Assembly (NCBI RefSeq): GCF_029029505.1
Contig: NZ_JAKJSD010000004.1
Location: forward strand, 1 to 64,000
DNA: 64,000 nt
Direction of reading: 5' to 3'
Origin: Ancylomarina sp. DW003
Lineage (GTDB): Bacteria > Bacteroidota > Bacteroidia > Bacteroidales > Marinifilaceae
In this document: positions 39,100 to 51,665 of the stretch, one piece after another
How the letters are laid out: each line of letters starts with the position of its first letter
Position numbering within the stretch: position 1 is the first letter of the stretch
Notes under the pieces: model-generated
Told to the model about the DNA's origin: nothing
What the model saw: only the letters and a program-made list of their open reading frames with translations
Databases searched by the model: none
Position numbers and translations under genes: made by a program

Positions 39100-40281
39100 A
39101 TGCCGAGGAGCTATTCAAGTAATATTCCCAAACTCTATATCATTAAACTAGCCAAATGGTTCATGCTAACGATGCCCATAATTGTTCTTTTTTATCAAGA
39201 GAATGGTTTGAGTATGCAAAATGTTTTAACCCTTAAAGCTTTTTACTCTGTAGCAGTCGTTATTATGGAAATACCTTCGGGCTATTTTGCAGATATATGG
39301 GGGAGGAAAAAGACTCTGATTCTTGGTAGTGTACTGGGCTGTTTAGGTTTTATCGTTTATAGCTTCTCTTCCGATTTCTACGGGTTCCTTTTAGCAGAGT
39401 TGGTACTTGGAGTTGGTTCTAGTTTTATATCTGGAGCAGACTCAGCTTTGTTGTATGATAGTTTACTTCAGGATAAAAAGGAGAAAACTTATTTGAAGCA
39501 GGAGAGTCGAATGATGTCAGTAGGTAACTTTGCTGAAGCTTTAGCAGGTGTTGCCGGCGGTAGTTTGGCCCTAATTAGTCTGAGAACACCTTTTATCTTT
39601 CAAGTTTTTATAGCTTTTATGGCCGTTCCAGCCTCGTTTATGCTATTAGAAGTTGAGACAAGTAAAACGCAGATTAAGAATGGCTTTGGGCATATATTAA
39701 AGATTGTGCGGTATTCGCTGTGGGAAAATCTTCAGCTTAGATTAAATATTCTTTATTCATCGATATTTGGATGTGCTACGCTTTCCTTAGCTTGGTTTGT
39801 GCAGCCTTATTTAAAGCAATTCGATATGGATGTGAGTCGAATAGGTATTATATGGACCTTTCTGAATTTAACTGTGGGATTTACAGCTCTATTTGCTCAC
39901 AGAATAGAAAATCGTTTGGGTAAGATTGGTACTTCTTTATTAATAGTTATAGGACTTTCTAGCGGTTTCATCCTCTCAGGGGTTATGACTTCGCAAATTG
40001 GTATTGTTTGCTTGTTTTACTTTTATATTATCAGAGGGATTGCAACACCAATTTTAAAGGATTATATCAACAGAATAACAACTTCAGAAATGCGAGCAAC
40101 AGTACTTTCGCTTCGTAACTTTATTATTCGTATTCTGTTTGCCGCAATAGCACCTTTTTTAGGCTGGTATAGCGATCATTTTAGTATTGGTGAAGCTTTG
40201 GTGTTCGCAGGTAGTATTATCTTTTTGCTAGGGGGCTTTACTCTTTTCTTTATTTTTAAAACAGAACGGAAACAGCTTTAA
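39100..40281 (+). CDS. MFS transporter
   Basis: 393 aa, about twelve membrane helices. The MFS motif A is visible as GYFADIWGRKKTL between helices 2 and 3. The family exports drugs or small metabolites by proton exchange across the inner membrane. The loop between helices 6 and 7 is short and the closest feel is the multidrug/sugar-efflux branch. The substrate cannot be read. Single gene after the tRNA pair, with its own terminator. Confidence 0.88.
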   Translation: MPRSYSSNIPKLYIIKLAKWFMLTMPIIVLFYQENGLSMQNVLTLKAFYSVAVVIMEIPSGYFADIWGRKKTLILGSVLGCLGFIVYSFSSDFYGFLLAELVLGVGSSFISGADSALLYDSLLQDKKEKTYLKQESRMMSVGNFAEALAGVAGGSLALISLRTPFIFQVFIAFMAVPASFMLLEVETSKTQIKNGFGHILKIVRYSLWENLQLRLNILYSSIFGCATLSLAWFVQPYLKQFDMDVSRIGIIWTFLNLTVGFTALFAHRIENRLGKIGTSLLIVIGLSSGFILSGVMTSQIGIVCLFYFYIIRGIATPILKDYINRITTSEMRATVLSLRNFIIRILFAAIAPFLGWYSDHFSIGEALVFAGSIIFLLGGFTLFFIFKTERKQL

Positions 40282-40311
40282 CTTTAGTGTTAAAAATTGA
40301 CACGTATAATC

Positions 40312-40347
40312 AAAAAAAAAGAGTCTCATTTGAGACTCTTTTTTTGT
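40312..40347. terminator. bidirectional terminator
   Basis: gagtctca / tgagactc hairpin between a nine-A run and a seven-T run, separating the convergent MFS and yidC genes. Confidence 0.9.
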
Positions 40348-40365
40348 TAAACAAATTCAATTGTC

Positions 40366-42219
40366 TTATTTCTTCTTCTTGTTAGCTTGCTTAGCAGCAT
40401 CTTCCAAACGCTGTTGGAATTTAGACTTCTTAACAGGCTTTTTCTTCGAAGCTTCAAGCATTGCTAATACCTTATTATCATCAACCATCCATTTACGAAT
40501 TGCCCAAGTTTGGATAATTGTAAATAGCGTTGCTACAAAGTAGTAGTAACTCAAACCTGATGCGTAATTATTGAACCAAACTAGGAACATCACCGGCATC
40601 ATATACATCATTGCTTGCATACCTGGCATCTGATTCGATGTTTGCATCTGACCATTCATCTTAGTATAAACTAAGTTGGTTCCAGCCATCAATAAACAGA
40701 ATAATGAAATATGATCACCATAGAATGGAATTTCCCATGGTAAAGTTGCAATTGAGTCATAAGAGGATAAGTCTGTTGCCCAAAGGAAACTCTTCTGACG
40801 AAGTTCTATAGATGCAGGGAAGAATCGGAATAAAGCAATTAGAATAGGGAACTGCACCAGCATTGGTAAACACCCACCCATTGGATTTACTCCGGCTTTC
40901 TTATACAAGCCCATGGTTGCCTGTTGGCGCTCCATCGATTTTTCTTTTGGAATTTTTTCGTTTATCTCGTCAATCTGAGGTTTTAAAACTCTCATTTTAG
41001 CCGTTGATAAATACGACTTATAAGTAAGAGGAGATAAAACTAACTTGATAATAATAGTCAGAATCAAAATGATTAGACCATAATTACTCATATACTTCTC
41101 AAGGAAATTAAATATCTCGATAACAACGTATTTATTTACCCATCCAAAAATACCCCAACCTAAGTTGATTACTTTTTCCAGCTGAATATCTTTTCCATAC
41201 TTGCGAAGTGTTTTGTAATGATTAGGGCCAAAGTAAAATTGCATCGGGTAGCTCTCTTTTACATCACCAGCATAAGGAAGTGAAATCTCAGCAGAGAAAT
41301 TCTTCAAAACAGGAGAATGCTCGTCCATACCGGTAGACTTAAGCTTAATGCCTTTGAAGTTGTTTTCGGCAATAAGAGCCGAAGTAAAGAATTGTTGCTT
41401 AAAGGCAATCCACTTAACCTGAGTGGTTAAATCTTCTTCATCATCACCTGATTCTTTAAGGCTTTCAACATCGTTATCATCATCACCATTAAACTTGTAG
41501 TAAAGAGCAGTGTACATATCTTCATTCTGACGGCCTTTTTCTTTTTGATAAAGGTCAGCCTGCCAGTTGAATGTTAGGTTACTCTGGTTACGAGCTATAA
41601 TGTTGTTAAGACCAATTGCCTTAATCTCAAAATCAAGCATATAACTATCAGGAGCAAGTGTATATACATACTCAAGATACTGATCCTCGCTAGCCTTAAG
41701 CTTCATGCTTAATGTCTTCTGGCTAGAACTTGCATTAATGTTTTCGAAACCAGATTCGGAAGTAAAGAATAAGTCTTGGGTGTCTATAGATTTGTTATCA
41801 GCATAAAAATTCATGCCAAAACGCGTTTTTTCACCTTCCCAAAGGATTAATGGCAATGAATCGTGAGTTTGATAATCTTTAAGCTCAACAGAGTAGATAC
41901 GCCCCCCTTTGTTGCTTACTTTAATTTTAACAAGCTTATTTTCAAGTGTGATAAATTCTTCTTTTTGAGCTGCCGCTGAAGAAAATACACCAAACGTCTC
42001 TTGTAGATGTACAGGATTTTTTTGCTTTTCGGCCTCAACGACTTTCATTGCAGTCAATCTCTCAGCCTCTAATTGTTGATCACGTGCTTTTTCAACTCTG
42101 GCAATAGAGTCGCGGGTTTTTATAGCCTTTAATTCTTCAGCTGAAGGTTTTGTCAGGTAAGTGTACCCGATCAAAATGGCTCCAATGATGACTAATCCCC
42201 AAATTGAATTTTTATCCAT
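40366..42219 (-). CDS. yidC: membrane protein insertase YidC
   Basis: 617 aa. Inserts and folds inner-membrane proteins, alone or with Sec. An N-terminal signal-anchor (SIWGLVIIGAILIGYTYL) precedes a large periplasmic beta domain (about 60-350). The conserved five-helix 60KD_IMP core follows, with ILTIIIKLVLSPLTYKSY, GGCLPMLVQFPILIALF and MPVMFLVWFNNYASGLSYYY. A Lys-rich tail helps ribosome contact. It lies 89 bases downstream of pyrG on the same strand, a pairing typical for Bacteroidota. Confidence 0.97.
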   Translation of the reverse strand: MDKNSIWGLVIIGAILIGYTYLTKPSAEELKAIKTRDSIARVEKARDQQLEAERLTAMKVVEAEKQKNPVHLQETFGVFSSAAAQKEEFITLENKLVKIKVSNKGGRIYSVELKDYQTHDSLPLILWEGEKTRFGMNFYADNKSIDTQDLFFTSESGFENINASSSQKTLSMKLKASEDQYLEYVYTLAPDSYMLDFEIKAIGLNNIIARNQSNLTFNWQADLYQKEKGRQNEDMYTALYYKFNGDDDNDVESLKESGDDEEDLTTQVKWIAFKQQFFTSALIAENNFKGIKLKSTGMDEHSPVLKNFSAEISLPYAGDVKESYPMQFYFGPNHYKTLRKYGKDIQLEKVINLGWGIFGWVNKYVVIEIFNFLEKYMSNYGLIILILTIIIKLVLSPLTYKSYLSTAKMRVLKPQIDEINEKIPKEKSMERQQATMGLYKKAGVNPMGGCLPMLVQFPILIALFRFFPASIELRQKSFLWATDLSSYDSIATLPWEIPFYGDHISLFCLLMAGTNLVYTKMNGQMQTSNQMPGMQAMMYMMPVMFLVWFNNYASGLSYYYFVATLFTIIQTWAIRKWMVDDNKVLAMLEASKKKPVKKSKFQQRLEDAAKQANKKKK

Positions 42220-42308
42220 TTATTAGTTTCTGTTTAGAGAGTATTGATTAGAGCAATTCGATTTAAGTTGCTCTATATATCAAATACGATCTTATTGATA
42301 ATTCCTTA

Positions 42309-43925
<1,617 letters not shown>

Positions 43926-43945
43926 TTAATGGTTGATTAAAACTG

Positions 43946-43953
43946 CAAAAATA
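43946..43953 (-). promoter_or_regulatory. -7 element upstream of pyrG
   Basis: Minus strand TATTTTTG fits TAnnTTTG. A TTTT/TTTA word about 20 bases upstream may be the -33 element. Confidence 0.45.
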
Positions 43954-44010
43954 GACAAAATATAGCATTCGGTAAAACTATTTTTTCAACTAAAAACAGT
44001 TGATGATATA

Positions 44011-44048
44011 AAAAAACACCTCCAGGAATAATCACAGAGGTGTCTTTT
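44011..44048 (-). terminator. terminator after the DUF349 gene
   Basis: acacctc / gaggtgt hairpin bordered by A and T runs, about 60 bases after the DUF349 gene stop. Confidence 0.8.
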
Positions 44049-44106
44049 CTATTTAGGATCAAATTAAGAATGAATTATTTTGATGCAAAATACTCATAAG
44101 TCTTTG

Positions 44107-45993
44107 TTATTTAGCTAAATCATCAATCAATTTGATTTTCTGATTTAGTAAGTCAAGATTCTTTCTACCTTGATTAACTTTTTCTTGCATTTCTTTTAAA
44201 ATAGAACTTGATTTATCAGACAAGGAGAAAAAGCCCATGTTATTTTCCCAAAGTGTAATATCACCTTCCAGCTGTTTAATCTTATTATAGAGTTTATTTC
44301 GCTCGTGAATAAGTTTATCTTCAGGTTTATGACCTTCGAGAATGGAATCAATCTTTAATTTAAATTTCTGAATTTCTAAGTTGCTGGAATCCAGGTTCAT
44401 TTTGTCGTATAAGACATTTACAGCCTTGCGAAAATCATTCTGAATATGTTCTTTATTTTTAAAAGGGACATGACCAATTTCTGACCATTCTTTCTGGAAT
44501 TGTTTAATTGTATTTAGATTTTCATCATTATTATCACTCAAGTCAAGAGATTTAATCTTCTCAATTAGTTCTTCTTTGAGTTTTAGATTGTCAGATTGTT
44601 TAGAATCTAAGGAACTGAAATGTTCAGATTTATTATCAAAAAAAGTATCACAAGCTTTTCTGAATCTATTCCAGACATCATTTGAAACCTTTCTAGGAAC
44701 AAGTCCGATATTTTTCCAATTCTTCTGAATTCGAATTAATTCGTTGGTCGTTCGTTTCCAATCGGTACTGTTTTGCAATTCTTCTGCTTTTTCGCAGAGT
44801 TTTATTTTCTGTTTTAAATTCTCGTTCAATTTATCCTTGTGTTCAGCATAAAAGTCACGTTTGTGATTGAAAAATAAATCACAAGCTTCACGAAAACGTT
44901 TATAAATTGAATTATTATCTTTTTTAGGGGCGAAACCTATGGTTCTCCATTCTTTTTGGATTTCAAGGACTTCTTTTGAATTTGAATTCCAATCTTGATG
45001 TGTATCAATTTTTTTAGCTGCGATTTCTTCAACTTTTACACAAAGTGCTGTTTTCTTCTGAAGATTATAAACTTGCTCTTCGCGAACACCATTGTAGAAA
45101 TTCTGCTGGTTTTTATTGATAGCATTAGAGACTGATTTGAATCTATCCCAAAGCTCATCTCTTTTACTACGTTCTATAGGACCAATTTCTCTCCACATTT
45201 CATGCAACTTCTGTAGATCGTTAAAGGCTTTTACAGGAGGCTCTTCTTCAAGTATTTTTTCAGCTGTCTCACAAAGAGAAACTTTTGCCTCATAATTTTT
45301 ACGCAAATCCATATCGCGTAATTCTCTATTTATTTTTGTGTAATCGTAAAATTGCTCAACAGCATGATGATAGTTTTCCCACAAATGCTTTACCGATTGA
45401 GATGGAACCATCCCATAGTCTTTCCATTTTTTCTGAAGTGCACGAAAATCATTGTAAGTTTTTTCGAAAGATTCTTGACCAGTAATTAATTTTTTAATCT
45501 CATCTATGATTAAAAGCTTCTGCTTAAGATTGTTTTCTTTTTGTTGTTCAAAACTTTTTTGAACTTCGGCTTTCTTATCACGGTATTGCTGAAATAAGGC
45601 TTTTATTTCAATTTCCTGCTCATCCTTTTCAGGTTGAAACTCTTCAGCCAAACCGCCATCTTGAACAAAATTACGTTTCTGTTGTTCTATATCAGCATTA
45701 TGCTTTTTATAAAAATGAACCTTAATACTCTCTGCTCTTTCTTTCGAATCATTATCTAATTCAGAATCAAGAATAAACTTAAGTCTTTGGATAAGCTCAT
45801 GCTTTTCCATTGATGCATAATCAGGCTTATCCTGAAGTGTTGAATCAGTTTCTGATTTTAGATTTTCATTATCTACATCAGCCTCAATATTTTCTTTTTG
45901 AGTTTCTGATTGATCATGAGAAGTTTCAGACTGTGCCTCAATTTTTGGCTCAGTTTCATTCTCATGTGAGGGCGTAAGATCTTGTTCTTTCAT
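44107..45993 (-). CDS. DUF349 repeat protein
   Basis: 628 aa from ATG 45993 (MKEQDLTPSHENE). A start at 46029 would add 12 residues. An acidic, disordered N-terminus (about 1-65) is followed by at least five DUF349 units, each a helical repeat of about 75 residues with a core such as LQKKWKDYGMVPSQSVKHLW, EMWREIGPIERSKRDELWDRF and KEWRTIGFAPKKDNNSIYKRF. No signal peptide. This family is widespread in Bacteroidota and its role is not established to my knowledge. A coiled-coil cytosolic scaffold or nucleic-acid partner is possible. Single-gene unit. Confidence 0.88.
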   Translation of the reverse strand: MKEQDLTPSHENETEPKIEAQSETSHDQSETQKENIEADVDNENLKSETDSTLQDKPDYASMEKHELIQRLKFILDSELDNDSKERAESIKVHFYKKHNADIEQQKRNFVQDGGLAEEFQPEKDEQEIEIKALFQQYRDKKAEVQKSFEQQKENNLKQKLLIIDEIKKLITGQESFEKTYNDFRALQKKWKDYGMVPSQSVKHLWENYHHAVEQFYDYTKINRELRDMDLRKNYEAKVSLCETAEKILEEEPPVKAFNDLQKLHEMWREIGPIERSKRDELWDRFKSVSNAINKNQQNFYNGVREEQVYNLQKKTALCVKVEEIAAKKIDTHQDWNSNSKEVLEIQKEWRTIGFAPKKDNNSIYKRFREACDLFFNHKRDFYAEHKDKLNENLKQKIKLCEKAEELQNSTDWKRTTNELIRIQKNWKNIGLVPRKVSNDVWNRFRKACDTFFDNKSEHFSSLDSKQSDNLKLKEELIEKIKSLDLSDNNDENLNTIKQFQKEWSEIGHVPFKNKEHIQNDFRKAVNVLYDKMNLDSSNLEIQKFKLKIDSILEGHKPEDKLIHERNKLYNKIKQLEGDITLWENNMGFFSLSDKSSSILKEMQEKVNQGRKNLDLLNQKIKLIDDLAK

Positions 45994-46261
45994 GTGCGTT
46001 TCATTGTGAAGCAGGCAATTTAGTGCCATACTGTATTGACAATATGGGAGTAGATTATTTATCTCCTATTACGAATTTAGTTATTAATGTATGAAACATC
46101 AAAGAATAAGAGTAATTATTTAATTTCTAGAATAAAGAGAATCACCATATAACAAGTGCTTTGGGCGGTGTGAAGAGTAAGAATAAATTCGATTACAGAA
46201 CATTATTTAATTAGGTCAAAGTTGATTTAAACCAAAATCATTTTTTCTTAGTTTAGTTTTT

Positions 46262-46293
46262 TTTGTTTTACTAAGGCTTGATGTATACTTTTG
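46262..46293 (+). promoter_or_regulatory. promoter of trmD
   Basis: TTTG (46262-46265), a 20-base spacer, and TACTTTTG (46286-46293) match the Bacteroidota consensus. The start codon is 19 bases downstream of the -7 element. Confidence 0.7.
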
Positions 46294-46311
46294 AGCAAAA
46301 TTTAGAAGACG

Positions 46312-46989
46312 ATGAGAATTGATATATTAACTGTTGTGCCGGAATTATTGGAAAGTCCATTGGGACATTCTATCATTCAAAGAGCAAAAGATAAGGGTGT
46401 GGTTGAAATTCACATTCATAATATCCGTGATTTTTCCGAGGATAAGCATAATAAAGTAGATGATTATGCCTTTAGCGGTGGAGCAGGAATGGTGATGCGT
46501 TTGGAGCCAATAGTTAAAGCGATTGAGAGTCTAACCGATCAAAGAAAGTACGACGAGATTATTTTTACAAGCCCAGATGGAGAACAACACACTCAGAAAG
46601 TGGCAAATACACTTTCATTGAAAGAGAATATCATGATCCTTTGTGGGCACTATAAAGGTATTGATCAAAGAATTCGGGATCATTTTATTACCAAAGAAAT
46701 ATCTGTTGGTGATTTTGTTTTGACAGGAGGTGAGCTAGCAGCAGCAATTATTGCAGATAGTGTGGTGCGTTTATTACCGGGTGCTATGGGGGATGAAACT
46801 TCGGCACTTACAGATTCTTTTCAGGATAATTTATTGGCACCTCCGTTATATACACGTCCTGCTGAATTTAGGGGTTGGAAAGTTCCTGAAATTTTGCTTT
46901 CCGGCGATCACAAAAAAATTGAGATTTGGCAAGAAGAGCAAGCCTACAAAAGAACAAAACAATTGCGTCCCGATTTGTTGGACGATTAA
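46312..46989 (+). CDS. trmD: tRNA (guanine-N1-)-methyltransferase
   Basis: 225 aa. Adds the m1G37 methyl group next to the anticodon of certain tRNAs, preventing frameshifts. SPOUT-fold signatures are visible: [13 protein letters not shown] at the start, [23 protein letters not shown] in order, [12 protein letters not shown], and the SAM knot [12 protein letters not shown]. Here it stands alone with its own promoter and terminator, not in the rimM-rplS operon of proteobacteria. Confidence 0.97.
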   Translation: MRIDILTVVPELLESPLGHSIIQRAKDKGVVEIHIHNIRDFSEDKHNKVDDYAFSGGAGMVMRLEPIVKAIESLTDQRKYDEIIFTSPDGEQHTQKVANTLSLKENIMILCGHYKGIDQRIRDHFITKEISVGDFVLTGGELAAAIIADSVVRLLPGAMGDETSALTDSFQDNLLAPPLYTRPAEFRGWKVPEILLSGDHKKIEIWQEEQAYKRTKQLRPDLLDD

Positions 46990-46992
46990 TAT

Positions 46993-47032
46993 AAAAAAAA
47001 GCTGCAATTTAAGATTTGCAGCTTTCTTTTTA
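46993..47032. terminator. bidirectional terminator between trmD and rubrerythrin
   Basis: aaagctgcaa / ttgcagcttt hairpin with flanking A and T runs between convergent genes. Confidence 0.88.
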
Positions 47033-47033
47033 T

Positions 47034-47606
47034 CTAGTAGTTTTCACTTTTTTCCTCGAAATAGGACTGAGGGTGCTGGCAAGCAGGGCATGAGTTAGGT
47101 GCCTTATTACCATTGTGCACATAACCGCAGTTTCTACAATACCAATCCGTTTTTTCTTCTTTTTCGAATACTTTACCCTCTTCAATATTCTTAAGAAGCT
47201 TTAGGTATCTCTCTTCGTGCATTTGCTCAACCTTAGCAATGGTTTTAAATGCAGAAGCCACTTCTTTGAATCCTTCTTCCATCGCAATTCTTGCAAACTC
47301 AGGATACAAATCCGTATATTCTTCATTCTCACCCATAGCAGCAGCTTTCAAATTATCAGCTGTTGTACCAATGATTCCAGCAGGATATGTTGCTGTAATT
47401 TCAACCTCACCGCCTTCAAGGAATTTAAAGAAACGTTTCGCATGCTGCATTTCTTGCTCAGCAGTTTCTAAAAATAAAGCTGCAATTTGCTCGTAACCTT
47501 CTTTCTTAGCTTGCTTAGCAAAATAAGTGTAACGACCTCTTGCTTGTGATTCTCCTGCAAACGCTTTCAGAAGATTCTTTTCTGTCTCTGTTCCTTTGAT
47601 GCTCAT
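47034..47606 (-). CDS. rbr: rubrerythrin
   Basis: 190 aa. Reduces hydrogen peroxide in anaerobes and microaerophiles, using electrons through its rubredoxin domain. The N-terminal ferritin-like di-iron domain has ESQARGRYTYFAKQ, LETAEQEMQHAKRF and KVEQMHEERY. The C-terminal rubredoxin-type domain has WYCRNCGYVH and CPACQHPQSYFE. All metal ligands appear present. Suits an organism that is facultatively or strictly anaerobic and must handle oxygen. Confidence 0.96.
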   Translation of the reverse strand: MSIKGTETEKNLLKAFAGESQARGRYTYFAKQAKKEGYEQIAALFLETAEQEMQHAKRFFKFLEGGEVEITATYPAGIIGTTADNLKAAAMGENEEYTDLYPEFARIAMEEGFKEVASAFKTIAKVEQMHEERYLKLLKNIEEGKVFEKEEKTDWYCRNCGYVHNGNKAPNSCPACQHPQSYFEEKSENY

Positions 47607-47836
47607 ATGAATTGAGTTTTTTTATGTTTTGTGATATACAAATATCAAGTTTTTATTAGAAGTATTAAAGTGTAAGTAAGACAAGTAGTCTAATTTAGAA
47701 TCGAGTTAAATAGAGTTGCTGTTTAAACTTTATTGATAAGAGAAATATTCGTTTTTTTTTGCGAAAATCTTCATTATTTCGTAACTTATTTAGACAATTC
47801 CGCAAGGTTATTTTTCGCAAAATATTTTCTTGGCTT

Positions 47837-48457
47837 ATGTCTAAACTTTATCTCTGGTCAGAGTTTGTGGTTATATTTTTTCTTATGCCACTTTTGTATT
47901 TTTTTGAATTGATTCCGATTCATAAGGCTATTCCTTTGGTTTTTGTTTTTGTGTACTGCTTTGTAGTTATGTATAACCGAAAAAATATATCCCGAAGTAT
48001 CTTTAGAATAAAATCATATTATTCACTTAAAGAGATTGCAGTTAAAAGTTTCTTTCTTCTAGTCGTTTCATCTTTATGGGTTTATATTTTTCGTGAAGAT
48101 GTTTTTTTTCACTTGCCTCTCAATAATTTTTGGTTTTGGATATTCGTCATTCTCACTTATCCTATTTGGTCCGCCTTTACACAGGAGTTTATTTACCGCT
48201 TCTTTTTTTATCATCGCTATCGGATTTTATTCGATAGTATATTACTGATGATTTTTGTCAACGCTCTTTGTTTTTCAATGGCTCATATTATTTTCCGAAA
48301 CTGGGTAGCTTTGGTGTTTACCTTTGTCGGAAGTATTGTTTTTTCTTTGACCTATATTAGAAGCCGGTCGCTAAACACTGTTTTTATAGAACACTCCATA
48401 TATGGTAATATCTTTTTTACCAATGGTTTTGGTATTTTCTTTTATCTTCCTCTTTAG
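47837..48457 (+). CDS. CPBP family intramembrane protease
   Basis: 206 aa from ATG 47837. A TTG at 47759 would add a basic 26-residue N-terminus. It has six or so membrane helices with the CPBP (Abi/CAAX) motifs: [11 protein letters not shown] (Glu then Arg), [10 protein letters not shown] (His) and FIEHSIYGN (His). The family includes CAAX-type proteases and bacteriocin-immunity proteins. The substrate is unknown. A gap of 41 bases precedes the thioredoxin-fold gene downstream. Confidence 0.8.
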   Translation: MSKLYLWSEFVVIFFLMPLLYFFELIPIHKAIPLVFVFVYCFVVMYNRKNISRSIFRIKSYYSLKEIAVKSFFLLVVSSLWVYIFREDVFFHLPLNNFWFWIFVILTYPIWSAFTQEFIYRFFFYHRYRILFDSILLMIFVNALCFSMAHIIFRNWVALVFTFVGSIVFSLTYIRSRSLNTVFIEHSIYGNIFFTNGFGIFFYLPL

Positions 48458-48498
48458 TTTATTTAAAACAAATAAAAATAAAGAGTATATTTATCTCT

Positions 48499-50625
48499 AT
48501 GCAAAAGAGATATAAATATGCCTTATTTAGCCTTTGTGCCATGTTGTTAATAATATTGGCATCGAGACTAGTTATAGCTCAAATTGATAAAAAAGGAATG
48601 AAAGAAAAATATACAAACGCGCTAATTAATGAAACGAGTCCTTACCTTCTTCAACATGCTCACAATCCGGTTAACTGGTATCCATGGGGTGAAGAGGCGT
48701 TAAAGAAAGCTGAGAATGAAGATAAACTACTTCTCATAAGTGTGGGATATTCAGCTTGCCACTGGTGTCATGTAATGGAGCACGAGAGCTTTGAAAACGA
48801 AGAGATAGCAAAATTAATGAATGAGATGTTTGTTTGTATTAAGGTTGACAGAGAGGAGCGGCCTGATATAGATCAAATTTATATGGATGCTGTGCAGATG
48901 ATTACTGGACGTGGAGGTTGGCCTTTAAACTGTTTCGCATTGCCCGATGGTAGACCATTTTATGGCGGAACATATTTCCCATCTGACAATTGGGTGAAAG
49001 TTCTCAAGGCTATTTATAATGCTTATGTAACAGAAAAAGATAAGGTTTTGCGTTCGGCAAATCAAGTTTCAGAAGGTGTACGAGTAAGTGGATTAATTGA
49101 AACAAAAGAGAGTCAGTCGGTATATACAATTAAGGAACTTAGTGAAACGGTTGAAACTTGGAAATCAAATTTTGATAGAGTCAATGGAGGTGAGAATAGA
49201 GCTCCGAAATTTCCAATTCCTATTTCGTTGGATTTTTTAATGAACTACTATTTTTATACTAAAGATTCTGAGGTTTTTGACCATCTCAACTTAAGCTTAG
49301 ATAAAATTGCAGAAGGAGGAATATACGATCAAATTGGAGGTGGTTTTTCTCGTTATTCGGTAGATGAATATTGGAAGGTGCCACATTTTGAAAAAATGCT
49401 TTATGATAATGCACAGTTATTGAGTTTATATTCCAATGCCTATCGATTAACTAAGAAGAATCTTTATAAAAATGTTGTCGTAGAAACGATTGAATTTTTG
49501 GAAAGAGAATTGGCTTTGTCTAATGGTGGATTTTATTCGGCTTTGGATGCAGATAGTGAAGGTGTAGAAGGTAAGTTTTATGTGTGGGAAAAAGAGAATG
49601 TAGATCGTATTTTGGGAAAAGATTCTGAAATATTCTCTGATTATTTTGAAGTTAAACATGCAGCAAATTGGGAAGAAGGGAATATTCTTCATATAAAGCA
49701 GACGAAGTCAGATTTACTTGAGAAATATCAAATTTCGGAAAAATATTTTGATAGGATTGTAAGTGAATCGAAACAAAAATTGTTGCAAGAAAGAGGTAAG
49801 CGAATTCGACCAGGATTGGATGATAAGTTTCTAACATCATGGAATGCTATGTTGATAAAAGGTTATGTTGATGCATATGAAGCTTTAGGCGATGATTCTT
49901 ATTTAAATAAAGCTATCCAAATTGCTGATTTTATAAGGAAAGAGATGTTACAATCTGACGTGCAATTGTTACGCACTTATAAAAATGGTGATGCGAGAAT
50001 TAATGCTTTTCTTGATGATTATAGCTTTACTTTGGAAGCATTTGTTGCTCTTTATCAGGTGACTTTTGATGAAATCTGGCTGAAAGATTGTGAAGTAATA
50101 TTGGAGTATCTGATGTTGCATTTCTACGATAAAAAGTCAGGTATGTTTTTTTATACATCAGACGAGGATACTCAACTTGTTGCTCGAAAAATGGAAGTGA
50201 TGGATAATGTGACTCCATCTTCAAATGCTTCAATGGCAGAAGTATTGTTTTCAATGGGAAATCTTTTAGGAAGAAATGATTACCTTGAAATATCAAGACA
50301 AATGCTGGCAAATATGAAAGAGCACGTTTTTAAATACATATTTTATCATGGTAAATGGGGAAACTTAATGTTGAAGCAAATTTATACTCCATTCGAATTG
50401 GTTATTTTAGGAGAAAAAGCTAAAAAGTATCAAAGAGAATTTAATAAAAACTATTATCCCAATGTAATTGTTTTAGGTTCTGAAAAAGAAAGTGATTTAC
50501 CCTTGTTGAAAAATAGATTTAGCAAAAAGAAAACTAGTTTTTACCTTTGTAAGGATAAGTCTTGTTTTTTACCAACATCGAACATAGACGAAATAATTGA
50601 AAGAATTAATAATGAAAAATATTAG
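48499..50625 (+). CDS. DUF255 thioredoxin-fold / YyaL-like protein, exported
   Basis: 708 aa. A signal-anchor ([20 protein letters not shown]) leads to the DUF255 thioredoxin-like domain, with [20 protein letters not shown] written in order and the [12 protein letters not shown] active-site-like CxxC. A long (alpha/alpha)6-barrel like that of glycan epimerases and glycoside hydrolases follows ([48 protein letters not shown]). It belongs to the YyaL/SPATA20 family, whose biochemical role is not established to my knowledge. Three bases separate it from the M48 peptidase gene. Confidence 0.9.
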   Translation: MQKRYKYALFSLCAMLLIILASRLVIAQIDKKGMKEKYTNALINETSPYLLQHAHNPVNWYPWGEEALKKAENEDKLLLISVGYSACHWCHVMEHESFENEEIAKLMNEMFVCIKVDREERPDIDQIYMDAVQMITGRGGWPLNCFALPDGRPFYGGTYFPSDNWVKVLKAIYNAYVTEKDKVLRSANQVSEGVRVSGLIETKESQSVYTIKELSETVETWKSNFDRVNGGENRAPKFPIPISLDFLMNYYFYTKDSEVFDHLNLSLDKIAEGGIYDQIGGGFSRYSVDEYWKVPHFEKMLYDNAQLLSLYSNAYRLTKKNLYKNVVVETIEFLERELALSNGGFYSALDADSEGVEGKFYVWEKENVDRILGKDSEIFSDYFEVKHAANWEEGNILHIKQTKSDLLEKYQISEKYFDRIVSESKQKLLQERGKRIRPGLDDKFLTSWNAMLIKGYVDAYEALGDDSYLNKAIQIADFIRKEMLQSDVQLLRTYKNGDARINAFLDDYSFTLEAFVALYQVTFDEIWLKDCEVILEYLMLHFYDKKSGMFFYTSDEDTQLVARKMEVMDNVTPSSNASMAEVLFSMGNLLGRNDYLEISRQMLANMKEHVFKYIFYHGKWGNLMLKQIYTPFELVILGEKAKKYQREFNKNYYPNVIVLGSEKESDLPLLKNRFSKKKTSFYLCKDKSCFLPTSNIDEIIERINNEKY

Positions 50626-50628
50626 GGG

Positions 50629-51426
50629 ATGAGCAAAATAAAAATAATCTCTATTATAGCTGCTTTGGCTTTTATAACAGCTTGTGCTACGGTACCAATT
50701 ACCGGAAGAAAACAAATGAATCTTTTTCCGGAGAATCAGATGATTGCAACGAGTTTAACACAGTACGATACTTTTCTTAAGGAAAATAAGCTGTCGACTA
50801 ATAAAGAGCAATCGGAAATGGTAAAGCGTGTGGGGAAGCGAATTGCTGAGGTGGTTGAAATTTTCATGAAAGATAATGGCATGGCTGATCGTGTAGATGG
50901 CTTTGCCTGGGAATTTAATTTAGTTGAAGATGCTACACCTAATGCTTGGTGTATGCCTGGTGGTAAGGTTGTATTTTACACAGGAATTTTACCTTATACC
51001 CAAACAGAAGCAGGTTTAGCTGTGGTTATGGGACATGAAATAGCTCACGCAATAGCTCGACATGGAAATGAAAGAATGAGTCAGCAAATGGGAATTCAAG
51101 CCTTGGGAACTGGTTTGAGTGTACTTGTGAATGAAAAGCCGGCAGAAACGCAACAAATCTGGATGACTGCATTTGGAGCCGTTTCGAATGTTGGAGTTAT
51201 GTTGCCTTTTTCAAGATCTCATGAAACAGAAGCAGATAAAATGGGGCTTATATTTATGGCTATGGCAGGTTACGATCCAGCTGTTGCAGTTGATTTTTGG
51301 AAGCGTATGGGAGAGAGTGGAGGGCAGAAGCCTCCTGAGTTTTTATCAACCCATCCTGCTGATGATACCCGTGTTCAGAATCTAAGAGCATTTTTGCCAG
51401 AAGCTATGAAATATTATAAGAAATAA
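50629..51426 (+). CDS. M48 family zinc metallopeptidase, lipoprotein
   Basis: 265 aa. A lipoprotein signal with the lipobox in FITACATVPITGR places it on a membrane facing the periplasm. The zinc site is GHEIAHAIARHGNERMSQ with the third ligand Glu in ETEADKMG. Similar to BepA/LoiP-type proteases that police outer-membrane protein assembly. Co-transcribed with the upstream DUF255 gene. Confidence 0.93.
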   Translation: MSKIKIISIIAALAFITACATVPITGRKQMNLFPENQMIATSLTQYDTFLKENKLSTNKEQSEMVKRVGKRIAEVVEIFMKDNGMADRVDGFAWEFNLVEDATPNAWCMPGGKVVFYTGILPYTQTEAGLAVVMGHEIAHAIARHGNERMSQQMGIQALGTGLSVLVNEKPAETQQIWMTAFGAVSNVGVMLPFSRSHETEADKMGLIFMAMAGYDPAVAVDFWKRMGESGGQKPPEFLSTHPADDTRVQNLRAFLPEAMKYYKK

Positions 51427-51455
51427 AAGATCTTATTTTAACGTTAATATATAGG

Positions 51456-51482
51456 AAGATACACTTTGGTGTATCTTTTTTT
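51456..51482 (+). terminator. terminator after the M48 gene
   Basis: aagatacac / gtgtatctt hairpin followed by a T run. Confidence 0.85.
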
Positions 51483-51665
51483 ATGTTTGGAAAATAAAAC
51501 GATGTGATGAGTGTATATATTCATTATATTAGAGTATGTATCGAGTACTTACTTTGTTTTTGTTAATGATTATAAGTTCGATACTTAAGCTGTAATTTGA
51601 ATTACGATTAACTCAGTTTGTGTTGTTTACCTTCTGGTATGGAACAAAGCCTATACACAAAAATT